Shown: positions 34,553 to 43,668, numbered from the stretch's first letter. The stretch: 64,000 nucleotides of DNA from Croceicoccus sp. Ery15 (GCF_020985305.1 NZ_CP087588.1:1488001-1552000), one strand, 5' to 3'. The notes: generated by a model from the sequence alone, not told the origin. A program made the numbers and translations.

Positions 34553-36555
34553 GCTCCGGTCCCTGCCGTGGTGCCTGACGAAGGGCCGGATCGTACCAGC
34601 GGATTGACTTCCCGCCGCTCGGCAATGCGGCGCATGCTCGCCTGACGACGCCAGCCGCTGGCGATCCTGCCGACCAGCGCCAGCGCCCCGCCGAACGCAA
34701 TCAGCAAGCCGCCCAGCCAGATCAGCGGGACGAAGGGCTTCCACCACAGGCGAAGCTGCCAGCGCCCGTCCTCACCCTGCTCGCCCACAACGGCGTAAAG
34801 CTGGCCGTTCCAGCGGGTCGCCAGCGCGCTTTCGCTGGTAGTCTGCACCGGCGAGGTGAAGGTGCGCGATTGCGGATGCAGCGCAATCGGCGCAGCCCCG
34901 CGATAGCGCGCCTGCATATCGGCCTGCAAAGCGGTCCAGTTCGGGCCCGCGACCGGATCGATGGCGGCCAGTTCGATGTCCCACGGGCCAACCCCGACAC
35001 TGTCGCCCACCTGCGCTGCGACCAGTTTCTCGATCGAAAAGGCGCTTTCGCTGGCCATGCCCGCCACCGCGACCGCAAGGCCAAGGTGCGAGACGACCAT
35101 GCCCCACACCGGCAGCGGCGTGCGGCGCAGATTGCGGCCCGCCAGCGGCAATACGCTGGCAATCGCCAGCCCCGCCGCCAGCGCAAGGCCCAGCAGCGGC
35201 AATATGCCGATGTCCGGAGACAGCACCAGCGCTGCGATCAGCGTGGCGAGTGTAGCCGCCGCAGGCAGCATCAGGGGTTTTGACACGCGCCCCGCCCGGT
35301 CGCCGCGCCAGCGCAGCAGCGGACCGACCGCCATCACCGCCATCATCGGCAACGCAAAGATCGCGCCCACCGGATTGAAATAGGGCGGACCGATGGACAC
35401 GCGCGTATCGAACGCCTCTGTCACCAGCGGATAGAGCGTGCCCAGCAGCACGATCGCAAGGATCGCCGTCAGCATCACATTATTGAACACCAGACCGGCC
35501 TCGCGGCTGATCAGGGTGAATTGCTTGCCTTCCTGAATCGATGTGGCGCGCAGGCCGAACAGGGTCAGCGCCCCGCCGATGTAAATGCCTAGCAGCACAA
35601 GGATGAACGTGCCGCGTTCGGGATCGACGGCAAAGGCATGCACGCTGGTCAGAATGCCCGAACGGACAAGGAAGGTGCCCACCATGCTCATCGAAAAGGC
35701 GACCACGCCCAGCATGATCGTCCATGTCCGCAGCGCATCGCGCGATGCCAGCACGCCCGCCGAATGCAGCAATGCGGTCGCCGCCAGCCATGGCATCAGC
35801 GAGGCATTCTCGACCGGGTCCCAGAACCACCAGCCGCCCCAGCCCAGTTCGTAATAGGCCCAGTAGGAACCGGCGGTGATGCCCACGGTCAGGAAGATCC
35901 ACGCGCCCAGCACCCATGGCCGCATCGCGCGGGCAAAGGCGGGGCCAACTTCGCGCGTGACCAGCGCACCCACGGCAAAGCTGAACGCGACCGACAGGCC
36001 GACGTATCCGAAATAAAGCGTCGGCGGATGGAAGGCGAGGCCGATATCCTGAAGCAGCGGGTTCAGCCCTGCCCCGTCCATCGGCGGCGTCGGCAAACGT
36101 TCGAACGGGTTGGAGCTGAACAGCAGGAAGGCATAAAAGCCCAGCGAAACAAAGGCCTGTGCCGCCAGTGTCGCCACGATGGTCTTTTCGGGCAGCCGCC
36201 GTTCGACCAGCGCGACCAGCGCGCCCGCCAGCCCCATCACCGTCGCCCACAGCAGCATGGACCCTTCGTGATTGCCCCACGTGCCCGCCAGCTTGAAGAT
36301 AAGGGGCTTGTCCGAATGCGAATTCGACGCGACCAGCAGCACCGACAGATCGGTGCGGATGAACAGGATCATCAGGGCGCAGAACGACAGCGCGGCCAGC
36401 ACGCCCTGCATCACCGCGGCGGGGCGGACGGCGGCCGCGGGCTGTTCGCGCATCTGGCCATCGCCACCCGCCAGGGCCCATACGCCCGACGCGAATTGCA
36501 GAAACGCCAGCGCACCCGCCAGCCACAGCAGCGCAAGACCGGTTTCCGCGATCAT
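34549..36555 (-). CDS. ccmF: cytochrome c haem lyase subunit CcmF
   Basis: 668 residues, about 15 membrane helices. The WWD-type haem-handling motif GGWWFWDPVE lies at 240-249, and NHEGSMLLW near 95-103 is also conserved. It transfers haem from CcmE to apocytochrome c. It sits between ccmE and ccmG with 4-bp overlaps on both sides. Confidence 0.96.
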   Translation of the reverse strand: MIAETGLALLWLAGALAFLQFASGVWALAGGDGQMREQPAAAVRPAAVMQGVLAALSFCALMILFIRTDLSVLLVASNSHSDKPLIFKLAGTWGNHEGSMLLWATVMGLAGALVALVERRLPEKTIVATLAAQAFVSLGFYAFLLFSSNPFERLPTPPMDGAGLNPLLQDIGLAFHPPTLYFGYVGLSVAFSFAVGALVTREVGPAFARAMRPWVLGAWIFLTVGITAGSYWAYYELGWGGWWFWDPVENASLMPWLAATALLHSAGVLASRDALRTWTIMLGVVAFSMSMVGTFLVRSGILTSVHAFAVDPERGTFILVLLGIYIGGALTLFGLRATSIQEGKQFTLISREAGLVFNNVMLTAILAIVLLGTLYPLVTEAFDTRVSIGPPYFNPVGAIFALPMMAVMAVGPLLRWRGDRAGRVSKPLMLPAAATLATLIAALVLSPDIGILPLLGLALAAGLAIASVLPLAGRNLRRTPLPVWGMVVSHLGLAVAVAGMASESAFSIEKLVAAQVGDSVGVGPWDIELAAIDPVAGPNWTALQADMQARYRGAAPIALHPQSRTFTSPVQTTSESALATRWNGQLYAVVGEQGEDGRWQLRLWWKPFVPLIWLGGLLIAFGGALALVGRIASGWRRQASMRRIAERREVNPLVRSGPSSGTTAGTGA

Positions 36556-37025
36556 TCGGTTTCGGCCACCACTTGCCTTGCCTGCGCCTCGCTCATGTCC
36601 TGTAATTCGCGGGGCATGTAATTCTCGTCATGTTTGGCCAGCAGGTTGGTGGCGATAAAGGTGCCGTCCGCATCCATGCTGCCTTCGGCGACCACGCCCG
36701 ATCCCTCGACAAACAGATCGGGGGCGATACCGGTAAAGCGCACCGGAACCGTCGCCGTGCCGTCGCCGACGATGAAATCGATCGTCACCCCGTCGGGCTG
36801 GCGGCGGATCGATCCGTTCTGCACCATGCCGCCCAGCCGGATGGCGCGGCCCGTTTCGGGCGGATCGCCGGCAATGTCGGAGGGAACATAGAAATAGCTG
36901 GCCTGATTGCGCAAAGCCCATGCCGCCAGCAGCCCCGCCCCGATCAGCACGACCAGTGCGATCACCAGCAGCACCAGACGCTGATGCTTGGGCTTGATAC
37001 CTTGCGGATTGACGCCAGCGCTCAT
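36552..37025 (-). CDS. ccmE: haem chaperone CcmE
   Basis: 157 residues. One N-terminal membrane anchor (17-36) precedes an OB-fold domain. The covalent haem-binding histidine is His132 in LLAKHDENYMP, with the conserved Tyr136. It takes haem from CcmC and passes it to CcmF. Start overlaps ccmD by 3 bp. Confidence 0.96.
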   Translation of the reverse strand: MSAGVNPQGIKPKHQRLVLLVIALVVLIGAGLLAAWALRNQASYFYVPSDIAGDPPETGRAIRLGGMVQNGSIRRQPDGVTIDFIVGDGTATVPVRFTGIAPDLFVEGSGVVAEGSMDADGTFIATNLLAKHDENYMPRELQDMSEAQARQVVAETE

Positions 37026-37165
37026 TTCCGGCCCCTGATGTCATCGCGGCGCTTTTCGGCGCGGCGCATCGACAGCCAGCTCCACCCCGCCATTGCCACA
37101 GTGCCCGCGATGCCGATGGCATAGCAGGCGATCACAAAGGGCCAATGGTCAAGGTTTTCAGTCAA
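37022..37165 (-). CDS. ccmD: haem exporter protein CcmD
   Basis: 47 residues, too short for most gene callers. The frame starts with TTG at 37165 (LTENLDHWPFVIACYAIGI) and has one membrane helix (10-30) and a basic tail (MRRAEKRRDDIRGRK), as in CcmD. It ends in the start of ccmE and lies 34 bp after ccmC, its fixed position in the operon. CcmD helps release haem-loaded CcmE from CcmABC. Confidence 0.85.
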   Translation of the reverse strand: MTENLDHWPFVIACYAIGIAGTVAMAGWSWLSMRRAEKRRDDIRGRK

Positions 37166-37199
37166 TTTGGGGGGTCACTTCGAATCCGTCGCGCGTGCC

Positions 37200-37985
37200 T
37201 TACAGACTATCGGGCGCGGCGGAAAGAACCTCTGCCTGCGCCTCTGCCTTTTGGGCCTTGCGCCGCAACCGCGCCTCGGCCTGAATGTCGGCCAGCAATG
37301 CCCGCATGCGCGCCAGCACCACGCCGCCAAACAGCAGCGAAAAACCCACGGTCGCGATCAGCAGCGGCCACAGAAAGGCCGGATCGATCGCGCTTTTTCC
37401 CATGGTGATGCTGGGCGGCTGGTGCAGCGAATTCCACCATACGACCGAACGGTTGATGATCGGCACATTGACCGCGCCCACCAGCCCGAAGATCGCGGTG
37501 ACGCGGCTGCCTGCCCCCGAAAGCCCGCCACCGGCCGACATGTCGCGCTGTGCCGCGCCTGCCAGCGCGATATAGGCGAAATAGAGCAAAAGCAGCACCA
37601 GCATGGATGTCAGCCGCCCGTCCCACACCCACCATGTGCCCCATGTCGGCCGGCCCCAGATCGAACCGGAGACAAGGCAGATCGCGGTGAACACCGCGCC
37701 CGGCACCGCCGCCGCGCGCGCCGCGATCGCGGCCAGCGGGTGCCGCCAGACCAATTCGACCAGCGAGGCAATGGCGATGGTCGTCCAGCCGCCCATCCCC
37801 AGCCACGCGGCAGGCACATGAATGTAAAGGATGCGCACCGTATCGCCCATCAGCCGGTCGGCAGGCGCAAGGAACAGGCCATAGGCCAGTGCCGCGCCGG
37901 TAACGACCAGCCCCGACAGCAGCAACAGCGGCGTCAGCCAGCGGGCGATGCGCAGAAAACGGGCGGGATTGGCGAAACCGTGCAT
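37200..37985 (-). CDS. ccmC: haem exporter CcmC
   Basis: 261 residues with six membrane helices. The tryptophan-rich motif WGRPTWGTWWVWDGRLTS lies near residue 115, flanked by conserved His (HVPAAWLG, SLHQPPSI). It delivers haem to CcmE. It is the first gene of this ccm cluster; ccmA and ccmB are not in the window. Confidence 0.95.
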   Translation of the reverse strand: MHGFANPARFLRIARWLTPLLLLSGLVVTGAALAYGLFLAPADRLMGDTVRILYIHVPAAWLGMGGWTTIAIASLVELVWRHPLAAIAARAAAVPGAVFTAICLVSGSIWGRPTWGTWWVWDGRLTSMLVLLLLYFAYIALAGAAQRDMSAGGGLSGAGSRVTAIFGLVGAVNVPIINRSVVWWNSLHQPPSITMGKSAIDPAFLWPLLIATVGFSLLFGGVVLARMRALLADIQAEARLRRKAQKAEAQAEVLSAAPDSL

Positions 37986-38069
37986 GGATGTCTTTAAGCA
38001 AACCTGTGACCGAAAGGCCGGTCAAGGCTCATGCCGGTTTGCAGGGCACTAGACAAGGCCGCAGCCGCG

Positions 38070-38105
38070 AAATCGGCGGGCCGCGGCGATCCCGCGGCCC
38101 GATTT
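38070..38105 (-). terminator. hairpin between dehydrogenase gene and ccmC
   Basis: A 10-bp GC stem (CGGGCCGCGG / CCGCGGCCCG, loop 5 nt) with outer A-T pairs (AAATC/GATTT) lies just beyond the dehydrogenase stop at 38125, fit to end its transcript before the ccm operon. Confidence 0.55.
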
Positions 38106-38124
38106 TTCCCGGTATTTTGCGCGA

Positions 38125-39174
38125 TCAGCGCCCGATGGCGCGGCGTGCCATGGCATCGGCGACCAGATTGACCGGCTGGCCAGTGCTGGCCGCTTCGTCC
38201 CAGATCGCCTGCAGACGGCCCGGAATACCGGCGATCTTGGCATCGATCGTGTCGGTGCTGACCGCCACCCCGTCGCGGCGCGCCAGATATTCATAGGTCA
38301 CCGCGATGATCCCGCCGCCGTTCAGCACGTAATCGGGCGTATAGAGAATATCGCGCGCGGCCAGCTCGCTGCCGTGATCTGCCGTGGCGAGCTGGTTATT
38401 GGCCCCGCCCGCAATGATCGCGCAATCGAGAGCGGCAATGCTGGCGCTGTCAAGGATACCGCCCAGCGCATTGGGGCTGAACACATCGCAGGGCACGGTC
38501 ATGATGCTGTCCGCAGATACCGCCTTGCCGCCCAGTTCGGCGGCCAGCGCCTCTGCCCGTGCGGCGTTCACATCGGCCAGCGTCAGCCTTGCGCCGTCCT
38601 TTGCCAGCAGGCGGGCCAGGCCGCCGCCGACGCTGCCCACGCCTTGCAGCGCGACATGCACGCCGTCCAGCGAACGGCCAAGCCTGTGCTGCACCGCAGC
38701 CTTCAGGCCCAGATAGATGCCATAGGAGGTATAGGGCCCCGGATCGCCGCCCGCGCCGCTATCGTCGGCGGGAAGCCCGGTGACATAGGATGTGCGTTGC
38801 GACACCGCGACCATATCGGCCTCAGAAATGCCGACGTCTTCCGCCGTTACGTAACGCCCGCCCAGCGCCTCGACCGCATCGCCGAACGCGGCGAGCATGT
38901 CGGGGGTCTTGGTCCCGTCCTTGGGTGCAAGGATCACGGCCTTGCCGCCGCCCATCGGCAGATCGGCCATGGCGTTCTTGTAGCTCATCCCTTGCGACAG
39001 GCGCAGCGCATCGGTCAATGCATCGTCGGGATTGGCATAATGCCAGAACCGCGTGCCGCCCGCCGACGGGCCGAGATGGGTGGAGTGAATGGCGATAATC
39101 GCGGCCAGCCCGCTCGCTCGATCATGGACGAGGGTGAGCTTTTCATGCTCGTCGAATGCGGGATTGCTCCACAT
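38125..39174 (-). CDS. Glu/Leu/Phe/Val (ELFV) dehydrogenase, leucine-dehydrogenase-like
   Basis: 349 residues from MWSNPAFDEHEKL; the longer frame would run through the tRNA-His gene and is rejected. The substrate-binding lysines are Lys66 (QGMSYKNA) and catalytic Lys78 (PMGGGKAV). The NAD-binding loop is LQGVGSVGGGL (about 176-186). Length and GGTRFW fit amino-acid dehydrogenases of the leucine/valine/phenylalanine group rather than glutamate dehydrogenase. It would deaminate a branched or aromatic amino acid to its keto acid with NAD+. Exact substrate unsure. Confidence 0.88.
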   Translation of the reverse strand: MWSNPAFDEHEKLTLVHDRASGLAAIIAIHSTHLGPSAGGTRFWHYANPDDALTDALRLSQGMSYKNAMADLPMGGGKAVILAPKDGTKTPDMLAAFGDAVEALGGRYVTAEDVGISEADMVAVSQRTSYVTGLPADDSGAGGDPGPYTSYGIYLGLKAAVQHRLGRSLDGVHVALQGVGSVGGGLARLLAKDGARLTLADVNAARAEALAAELGGKAVSADSIMTVPCDVFSPNALGGILDSASIAALDCAIIAGGANNQLATADHGSELAARDILYTPDYVLNGGGIIAVTYEYLARRDGVAVSTDTIDAKIAGIPGRLQAIWDEAASTGQPVNLVADAMARRAIGR

Positions 39175-39235
39175 CGCTGGGCCGCCTTTTTGCCGTGTCA
39201 TGGGGAGCAGGACAGGCTCACCCACAAAGTGAAAA

Positions 39236-39313
39236 TGGGGCGACCGATGGGGTTCGAACCCACGACCTCCGGTACCACAAACCGGCGCTCTAACCAACTG
39301 AGCTACGATCGCC
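39236..39313 (-). tRNA. tRNA-His (GUG anticodon)
   Basis: 78 nt including the extra 5' G-1 and an encoded CCA. The acceptor stem GCGATCG pairs with CGGTCGC, and G-1 faces C73, the tRNA-His identity pair. The anticodon loop TTGTGGT in the stem CCGGT/ACCGG gives anticodon GTG. D arm (AGCTCAGTTGG) and T loop (TTCGAAC) are normal. Confidence 0.95.
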
Positions 39314-39536
39314 ATAATGCGCGTGTTCCGCCGGATTTTCGGGCCGGCAGGGGCGCCCTGTTTTCACTGTCGGCATCATGCGTCAAGCACTAGCAAACGG
39401 CGGAGGCGGCCTGTTGCACAAAGCGTCGCCCATGAAAAGCAAAATCGGCGTTTTCGTGACAGAAGGCGCAATATTATAATTCGGCGCAATTTGCGAAACA
39501 CGCGCGGCGATGAAAAACCGCGCGACTCACATGCGC

Positions 39537-40547
39537 TTACCGGTCCGCACCCCATGATCGCGCCGCCACGCGGCCTGCCCCGTCCTCCACATCGATCAGC
39601 GCGGTTTCCTCGAGCACCACCGAGTCCACCCGCACCACGATGCGGGCGGCGAACAGCTCGCTGCGCACGGCCAGCTGCGACAGGGCGGACGGTCCGAATA
39701 CCGAATCGTCCCCGCGCGCCATCTGCCCGACTGCGCCCGCCACCGAACTCCACCCCGCAGGCGGGCGCGATGCGATAAAGGCGCGCGCGCGGTCGATGCT
39801 GAGCGTGCCTGCCGTCATCGCCGCGATCAGCCGCGCCTGATCGGGACGCAAGGTATTGATATTGAGCATCGCATCGTCGCCCGACGGCAGGGCGCAGACC
39901 CATGGCAGCAAGCGGCGATAGACCGGCTCTGTCATGCCGCGCACGGCCCGCAATTCGGAAATATCGGCCATGGCCCTGCCCGGCGTGCGATAGGGAACGG
40001 GCAGCGAGAGGTAATAATCGTCCTCCGCCCCGTTGGGCTGGGGCGATGCATCGGCGTCCACCCAGTCGCCCACGGCGTCGGCAATGACCGCCGCATCGTT
40101 GGCGGGGATCGCCAGCCCCTCCATCAGCCGCAGGAATTGCCCCTGCGCGCGGCGGTTGAATCGCTTGCCCTCGCCCGTCTCGCCCGCGCCGATGGAATTC
40201 ACATTGAAGCAGTTCTGCGCATCGGTAACGGTCACCGCCACGCTGCCGCGCGCCAGCGGCATCGCCTGTTCGCGGCCCAGCAGGCCGATGCGGTCCACTG
40301 TCTTGTCGCTATCCGCACCGACAAGCCGGGTCAGGCGGGCGGCGGCGATCTGTTCGGCGCTGGCGGCATAAAGCTGCGCCTGCGCCATCGACTGGCTGTT
40401 CGACGCCAGCCGCGTCGCCAGATTCAGCCGGTCGAGCATCAATGTCGCGATGATCGTCATCAGCGCCACCAGCACCAGTACCGACAACAAGGCGGCGCCC
40501 CTGCCCCGCTCGGCAAACCAGCCCTTCGCGGTCATCCGGCGGCTCAT
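39537..40547 (-). CDS. gspK: type II secretion minor pseudopilin GspK
   Basis: 336 residues from MSRRMTAKGWF. It has the class III signal: basic head, then GAALLSVLVLVALMTIIATL (about 18-37). The long periplasmic domain, with the SAM-like helical insertion and the LNINTLRPDQARLIAAM stretch, is typical of GspK, the large tip pseudopilin lacking Glu at +5. The gene overlaps gspJ by 4 bp and is last in the operon. An in-frame extension upstream inside gspJ and gspI is rejected. Confidence 0.92.
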   Translation of the reverse strand: MSRRMTAKGWFAERGRGAALLSVLVLVALMTIIATLMLDRLNLATRLASNSQSMAQAQLYAASAEQIAAARLTRLVGADSDKTVDRIGLLGREQAMPLARGSVAVTVTDAQNCFNVNSIGAGETGEGKRFNRRAQGQFLRLMEGLAIPANDAAVIADAVGDWVDADASPQPNGAEDDYYLSLPVPYRTPGRAMADISELRAVRGMTEPVYRRLLPWVCALPSGDDAMLNINTLRPDQARLIAAMTAGTLSIDRARAFIASRPPAGWSSVAGAVGQMARGDDSVFGPSALSQLAVRSELFAARIVVRVDSVVLEETALIDVEDGAGRVAARSWGADR

Positions 40548-41155
40548 CGCGCATCCTCCGGCGCGGGGCCCGATCCGACAAGCGTGACGACGCGCAGATT
40601 GGTGCCATCGCTTTGCGGCAATGTCAGTTCGACCGCCACGGGCAATTCGGCGGGGTCCTGCGGACGCCATGTGCCCACCCAGTTGCCGCCCCGCAGCCGG
40701 AACCGCAGGACCGGCGATGCGCGCAGTTCGGCCATCACGCCGGGTTCGGGCCGCGCCGCGCCGTCGACGAAAGGCATGCCGATCCGCACCAGCCGGTTCC
40801 CGTCCATCCGCCAGATCACGCGCTGCAACGAAGCGCGGTTCCGGCCCGAAGGATTGTCCCAGCCGCCGCGCGTGATCGCCAGCAGATCGCCATTCTCGCC
40901 CGCCAGCAGCGCCGGTTCGGGCGCGCCGCCGCTGTCGCGCGCGGGTCGGGGCGCGGCCTGCTGCATATCGGCGCTCCATACCGCGATCAGGCGGCGCTGC
41001 GCCGCGATGTCGCCGGTCTTTTCGCGGCTGGCCATTTCGGCATCGACCGAAAAGCGCAACAGTCCCAGCGCGCCTGCCGCGATGATCGAAAAGATGATCA
41101 GCGCAACCAGCATCTCGACCAGTGTGAAACCGTTCCGGACGGGACGCGAAATCAT
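40544..41155 (-). CDS. gspJ: type II secretion minor pseudopilin GspJ
   Basis: 203 residues. A prepilin peptidase site lies at NG-FTLVEMLVALIIFSII (Gly-1, Phe+1, Glu+5). The family pattern RRLIAVWSADMQQA follows. It forms the pseudopilus tip with GspI, GspK and GspH. Coupled by 4-bp overlaps on both sides. Confidence 0.92.
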   Translation of the reverse strand: MISRPVRNGFTLVEMLVALIIFSIIAAGALGLLRFSVDAEMASREKTGDIAAQRRLIAVWSADMQQAAPRPARDSGGAPEPALLAGENGDLLAITRGGWDNPSGRNRASLQRVIWRMDGNRLVRIGMPFVDGAARPEPGVMAELRASPVLRFRLRGGNWVGTWRPQDPAELPVAVELTLPQSDGTNLRVVTLVGSGPAPEDAR

Positions 41156-41517
41156 TGCGGCGCGGCCCTGACCAGTTCGAAACTGATGCCGCCCGACGGC
41201 TGGCCCGCTTCGCGCACCGACATGACGATGCGGATCGTGCCGGGAAACGCTTCGGGCGCGTCAACGCGGCGGGTCCACGCAAAGCGGCGCCCCGCATTCT
41301 CCACCATGCCGCTTTCGTCGCCCAGCGCGGGCGGGACCGGATCGCTCATCCATTCGGCGGCCAGATTGCGCGCCGTCACTTCCATCGCCAGCCGCCGGTC
41401 CAGATCCGCCGTGCGCGCAATCGATGCGCCTTCCATCCGCAGCAGCGCCAGCGCAGCCAGCGCAAAAATCGCCAGTGCCACCAGCATTTCGATCAGGGTA
41501 AAGCCGTTGCGCCTCAT
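41152..41517 (-). CDS. gspI: type II secretion minor pseudopilin GspI
   Basis: 121 residues. Cleavage site MRRNG-FTLIEMLVALAIFALA (Glu at +5), then helix, then VTARNLAAEWM, the usual GspI signature. It nucleates the tip complex. Overlaps gspH and gspJ by 4 bp. Confidence 0.92.
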   Translation of the reverse strand: MRRNGFTLIEMLVALAIFALAALALLRMEGASIARTADLDRRLAMEVTARNLAAEWMSDPVPPALGDESGMVENAGRRFAWTRRVDAPEAFPGTIRIVMSVREAGQPSGGISFELVRAAPQ

Positions 41518-42032
41518 CGCCCCGTTTCCGTGCGAATATCACCATTGCGCGCGATCGAGACGGTGGCGTCATGCCCCTCGCGGCTGAGGTGGATGCGCGC
41601 TTCCTCGCTCGCAAGGCCGAGGCTGTCGAACACGATGCGGCGATTGCCGCCCGCGACCATGCCGTCGGCGGTTGCTTCCGCGCCCGACTGGCTGACCACC
41701 GTGCCCGATGGCCAGTCGCCCCCTTGCAGGCTTTGCGCATCGGGCGGCTGCCAGCCGCCGTCGCCGCGTGTTTCGAAGTAATAGCCTGCGGGCCCAACCA
41801 CGACCGACACGGGCCGCGAGGTCACGATCGCCTCGTCCCGGGCAGCGCCGGTGCGGGCGGCGAAACGTTCGGCACCGCGGCGCAAATCGCCGCCACTGTC
41901 GGGCAGGGCCAGCACCGCTGCCGAAGCAAGCAGGGCCAGCACGAACAGGGCGACCAGCAATTCGATCAGGCTGAATCCGTTGGCCCGCGCCGGTTGCGCA
42001 GCGGGGAGGCGAAGATTCGGATGCCTGTCCAT
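41514..42032 (-). CDS. gspH: type II secretion minor pseudopilin GspH
   Basis: 172 residues from MDRHPNL; an ATG-like start 13 codons earlier is possible. Cleavage site NG-FSLIELLVALFVLALL, with a longer leader than usual (about 20 residues). The globular part (FAARTGAARDEAIVTSRPV, then AGYYFETRGDGGW) fits GspH. The major pseudopilin GspG and the rest of the secretion genes are not next to it; the first gene upstream is divergent. Confidence 0.88.
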   Translation of the reverse strand: MDRHPNLRLPAAQPARANGFSLIELLVALFVLALLASAAVLALPDSGGDLRRGAERFAARTGAARDEAIVTSRPVSVVVGPAGYYFETRGDGGWQPPDAQSLQGGDWPSGTVVSQSGAEATADGMVAGGNRRIVFDSLGLASEEARIHLSREGHDATVSIARNGDIRTETGR

Positions 42033-42127
42033 CGCGGCAGAGCCTATGCGCCCAGCCGGTGGCGGTAGCAAGGCCGTTGCCGTGTTTCCCCTTTGCAGCG
42101 GATCGCCGCGCCATTATGGGCAGGCAC

Positions 42128-42775
42128 ATGGCCAGCGAAGCAATCGAACAGGCAGCTATCGTCAGTGCGCGTCTGCGTGAAACGCCGCATATCCAGCGGC
42201 TCCCCTCGCCCAAGCTGGAATTGTTCACCCTACGCGATTTCCTGCCCGACGACGAACGCGCGCGGCTGATCGAGCTGATCGACCGGAACCGCCAGCCTTC
42301 GACCATTACCGACAGCAATGGCGACCATTATTTCCGCACCAGCGAAACCTGTCATTTCGACGAAAGCGATCCGGTCGTGACAAGGCTGGAGGAACGCCTG
42401 CTGGAATTATCGGGCATCGATGCCGTCTATGGCGAGCCGCTGCAGGGCCAGCGGTACGAGGTGGGGCAGGAATTCAAGGCGCATACCGATTATTTCGAGC
42501 CCAACGGGCGCGATTACGACGCGAATTGTTCGCGCGGCGGCAATCGCACATGGACCTTCATGATCTATCTCAACACGCCCGAGGCAGGGGGCGCGACGCG
42601 GTTCAAGGTGGCCAACAAGATGTTCCAGCCCGAAGCGGGCCGGCTGGTCTGCTGGAACAACCGCCGTGCCGACGGATCGCCCAATGCGGCCACGCTTCAC
42701 CACGCGATGAAGGTACGCAAGGGGCTGAAATATGTGATCACCAAATGGTACCGCGAACTGCCCTATCGCCAGTAA
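42128..42775 (+). CDS. 2-oxoglutarate/Fe(II) prolyl-4-hydroxylase-like oxygenase
   Basis: About 215 residues from ATG 42128 (a start at 42116 is also possible). The double-stranded beta-helix has its iron ligands His119 and Asp121 (FKAHTDYFE) and His192 (ATLHHAMKV), and the 2-oxoglutarate Lys201 (KGLKYVITKWYRE). This matches the bacterial P4H family, also seen in animal collagen hydroxylases. Substrate unknown; proline residues in EF-Tu or other proteins are known targets of relatives. Divergent from the gsp operon. Confidence 0.88.
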   Translation: MASEAIEQAAIVSARLRETPHIQRLPSPKLELFTLRDFLPDDERARLIELIDRNRQPSTITDSNGDHYFRTSETCHFDESDPVVTRLEERLLELSGIDAVYGEPLQGQRYEVGQEFKAHTDYFEPNGRDYDANCSRGGNRTWTFMIYLNTPEAGGATRFKVANKMFQPEAGRLVCWNNRRADGSPNAATLHHAMKVRKGLKYVITKWYRELPYRQ

Positions 42776-42847
42776 ACGAAACATCTGTTGTTACCGCCAG
42801 ATGAACATGCGCCTTTTCGGTACGGCGCCAAGATCGCGGATGCACGA

Positions 42848-42865
42848 TTAGGTAATATCCCCTAA
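42848..42865. promoter_or_regulatory. possible operator (TTAGG-N8-CCTAA)
   Basis: A short inverted repeat (TTAGG at 42848-42852, CCTAA at 42861-42865) lies in an unusually AT-rich stretch about 120 bp before the small gene at 42986. It could be a regulator site. Weak evidence. Confidence 0.3.
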
Positions 42866-42985
42866 GTATTCTCCCAAGGTTTTCTTCGTACCCCTGCGTC
42901 TAGATAAGACGGTGAAGGGCCAGTCGAAGGGATGTGGCCGGTTTGTCGGCCAGTGTGACCGGCGCAAAGGTCAACGGGGGAAGCA

Positions 42986-43198
42986 ATGGAAGGCTTCGTT
43001 CACGAACAGGATTTTGGCAAAGAGGTTGAGGCGGCTGCATCCGATCCCCTGGTGCCGTCAGCCATATCGCATGTGCAGTCCTGCCCCACGGCGCATGACG
43101 ACACGATCCGCACCTATCGCGGGCTGCTCTTTGGCCTGCCCGTCGCGGTCGGCCTGTGGGCGGCGATTATCGGCGTTTCAGCCTATCTGATTGCCTGA
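42986..43198 (+). CDS. small single-span membrane protein
   Basis: 70 residues from an ATG behind GGGGGAAG. Residues 1-44 are polar and acidic, residues about 47-69 form one membrane helix (LLFGLPVAVGLWAAIIGVSAYLI). I recognise no family. Monocistronic: a terminator follows at 43253. Confidence 0.65.
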   Translation: MEGFVHEQDFGKEVEAAASDPLVPSAISHVQSCPTAHDDTIRTYRGLLFGLPVAVGLWAAIIGVSAYLIA

Positions 43199-43252
43199 AC
43201 CCGATTGCCGCACCGGCGCGACCGGCAATCAATCCCCGCATTCCGAAACGCA

Positions 43253-43278
43253 AAAGGCGGCCCGCAGGGGCCGCCTTT
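43253..43278. terminator. bidirectional rho-independent terminator
   Basis: An 11-bp perfect stem (AAAGGCGGCCC / GGGCCGCCTTT) with tetraloop GCAG lies between the convergent genes ending at 43198 and 43318; U-rich ends are available on both strands. Confidence 0.85.
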
Positions 43279-43317
43279 CGTTTGTCAGCGCTGCGCCAAA
43301 GGGCGCGCTGGCAGGGC

Positions 43318-43542
43318 TTACTTCTTGAGAGTAAGACCGCCGAACTTCTTGTTGAAGCGCGCCACGCGGCCACCTTCCTGAAGCTGCTTGGTGCCGCCGG
43401 TCCATGCCGGGTGCGAGGTCGGATCGATTTCGAGAGCAAGGGTATCGCCCTCTGCACCCCAGGTCGAACGGGTCTCGAACACGGTGCCGTCGGTCATCTG
43501 CACCTTGATCATGTGGTAATCGGGATGGGTATCGGCCTTCAT
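43318..43542 (-). CDS. rpmE: 50S ribosomal protein L31 (zinc-free type)
   Basis: 74 residues from [14 protein letters not shown]. The HPAWTGG motif near residue 44 is conserved. It has no Cys, so it is a zinc-independent form. Own transcript by spacing, with the terminator at 43253 behind it. Confidence 0.95.
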   Translation of the reverse strand: MKADTHPDYHMIKVQMTDGTVFETRSTWGAEGDTLALEIDPTSHPAWTGGTKQLQEGGRVARFNKKFGGLTLKK

Positions 43543-43668
43543 GGCAATTATTCTCCGCGTGTTGCATCCGGTTCCGACCGGACACTCGGGTTTATATAAA
43601 CCGGGTTTCAGCAAAGGCGGGCGCATAGCGCCGCGCGTCGATTCTGGCAAGAGCCTAGGGGAAACGCC

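Noticed and set aside
39175..39315. N-terminal extension of the dehydrogenase through tRNA-His
   Set aside because: The extended part is translated tRNA sequence; the family start is at 39174.
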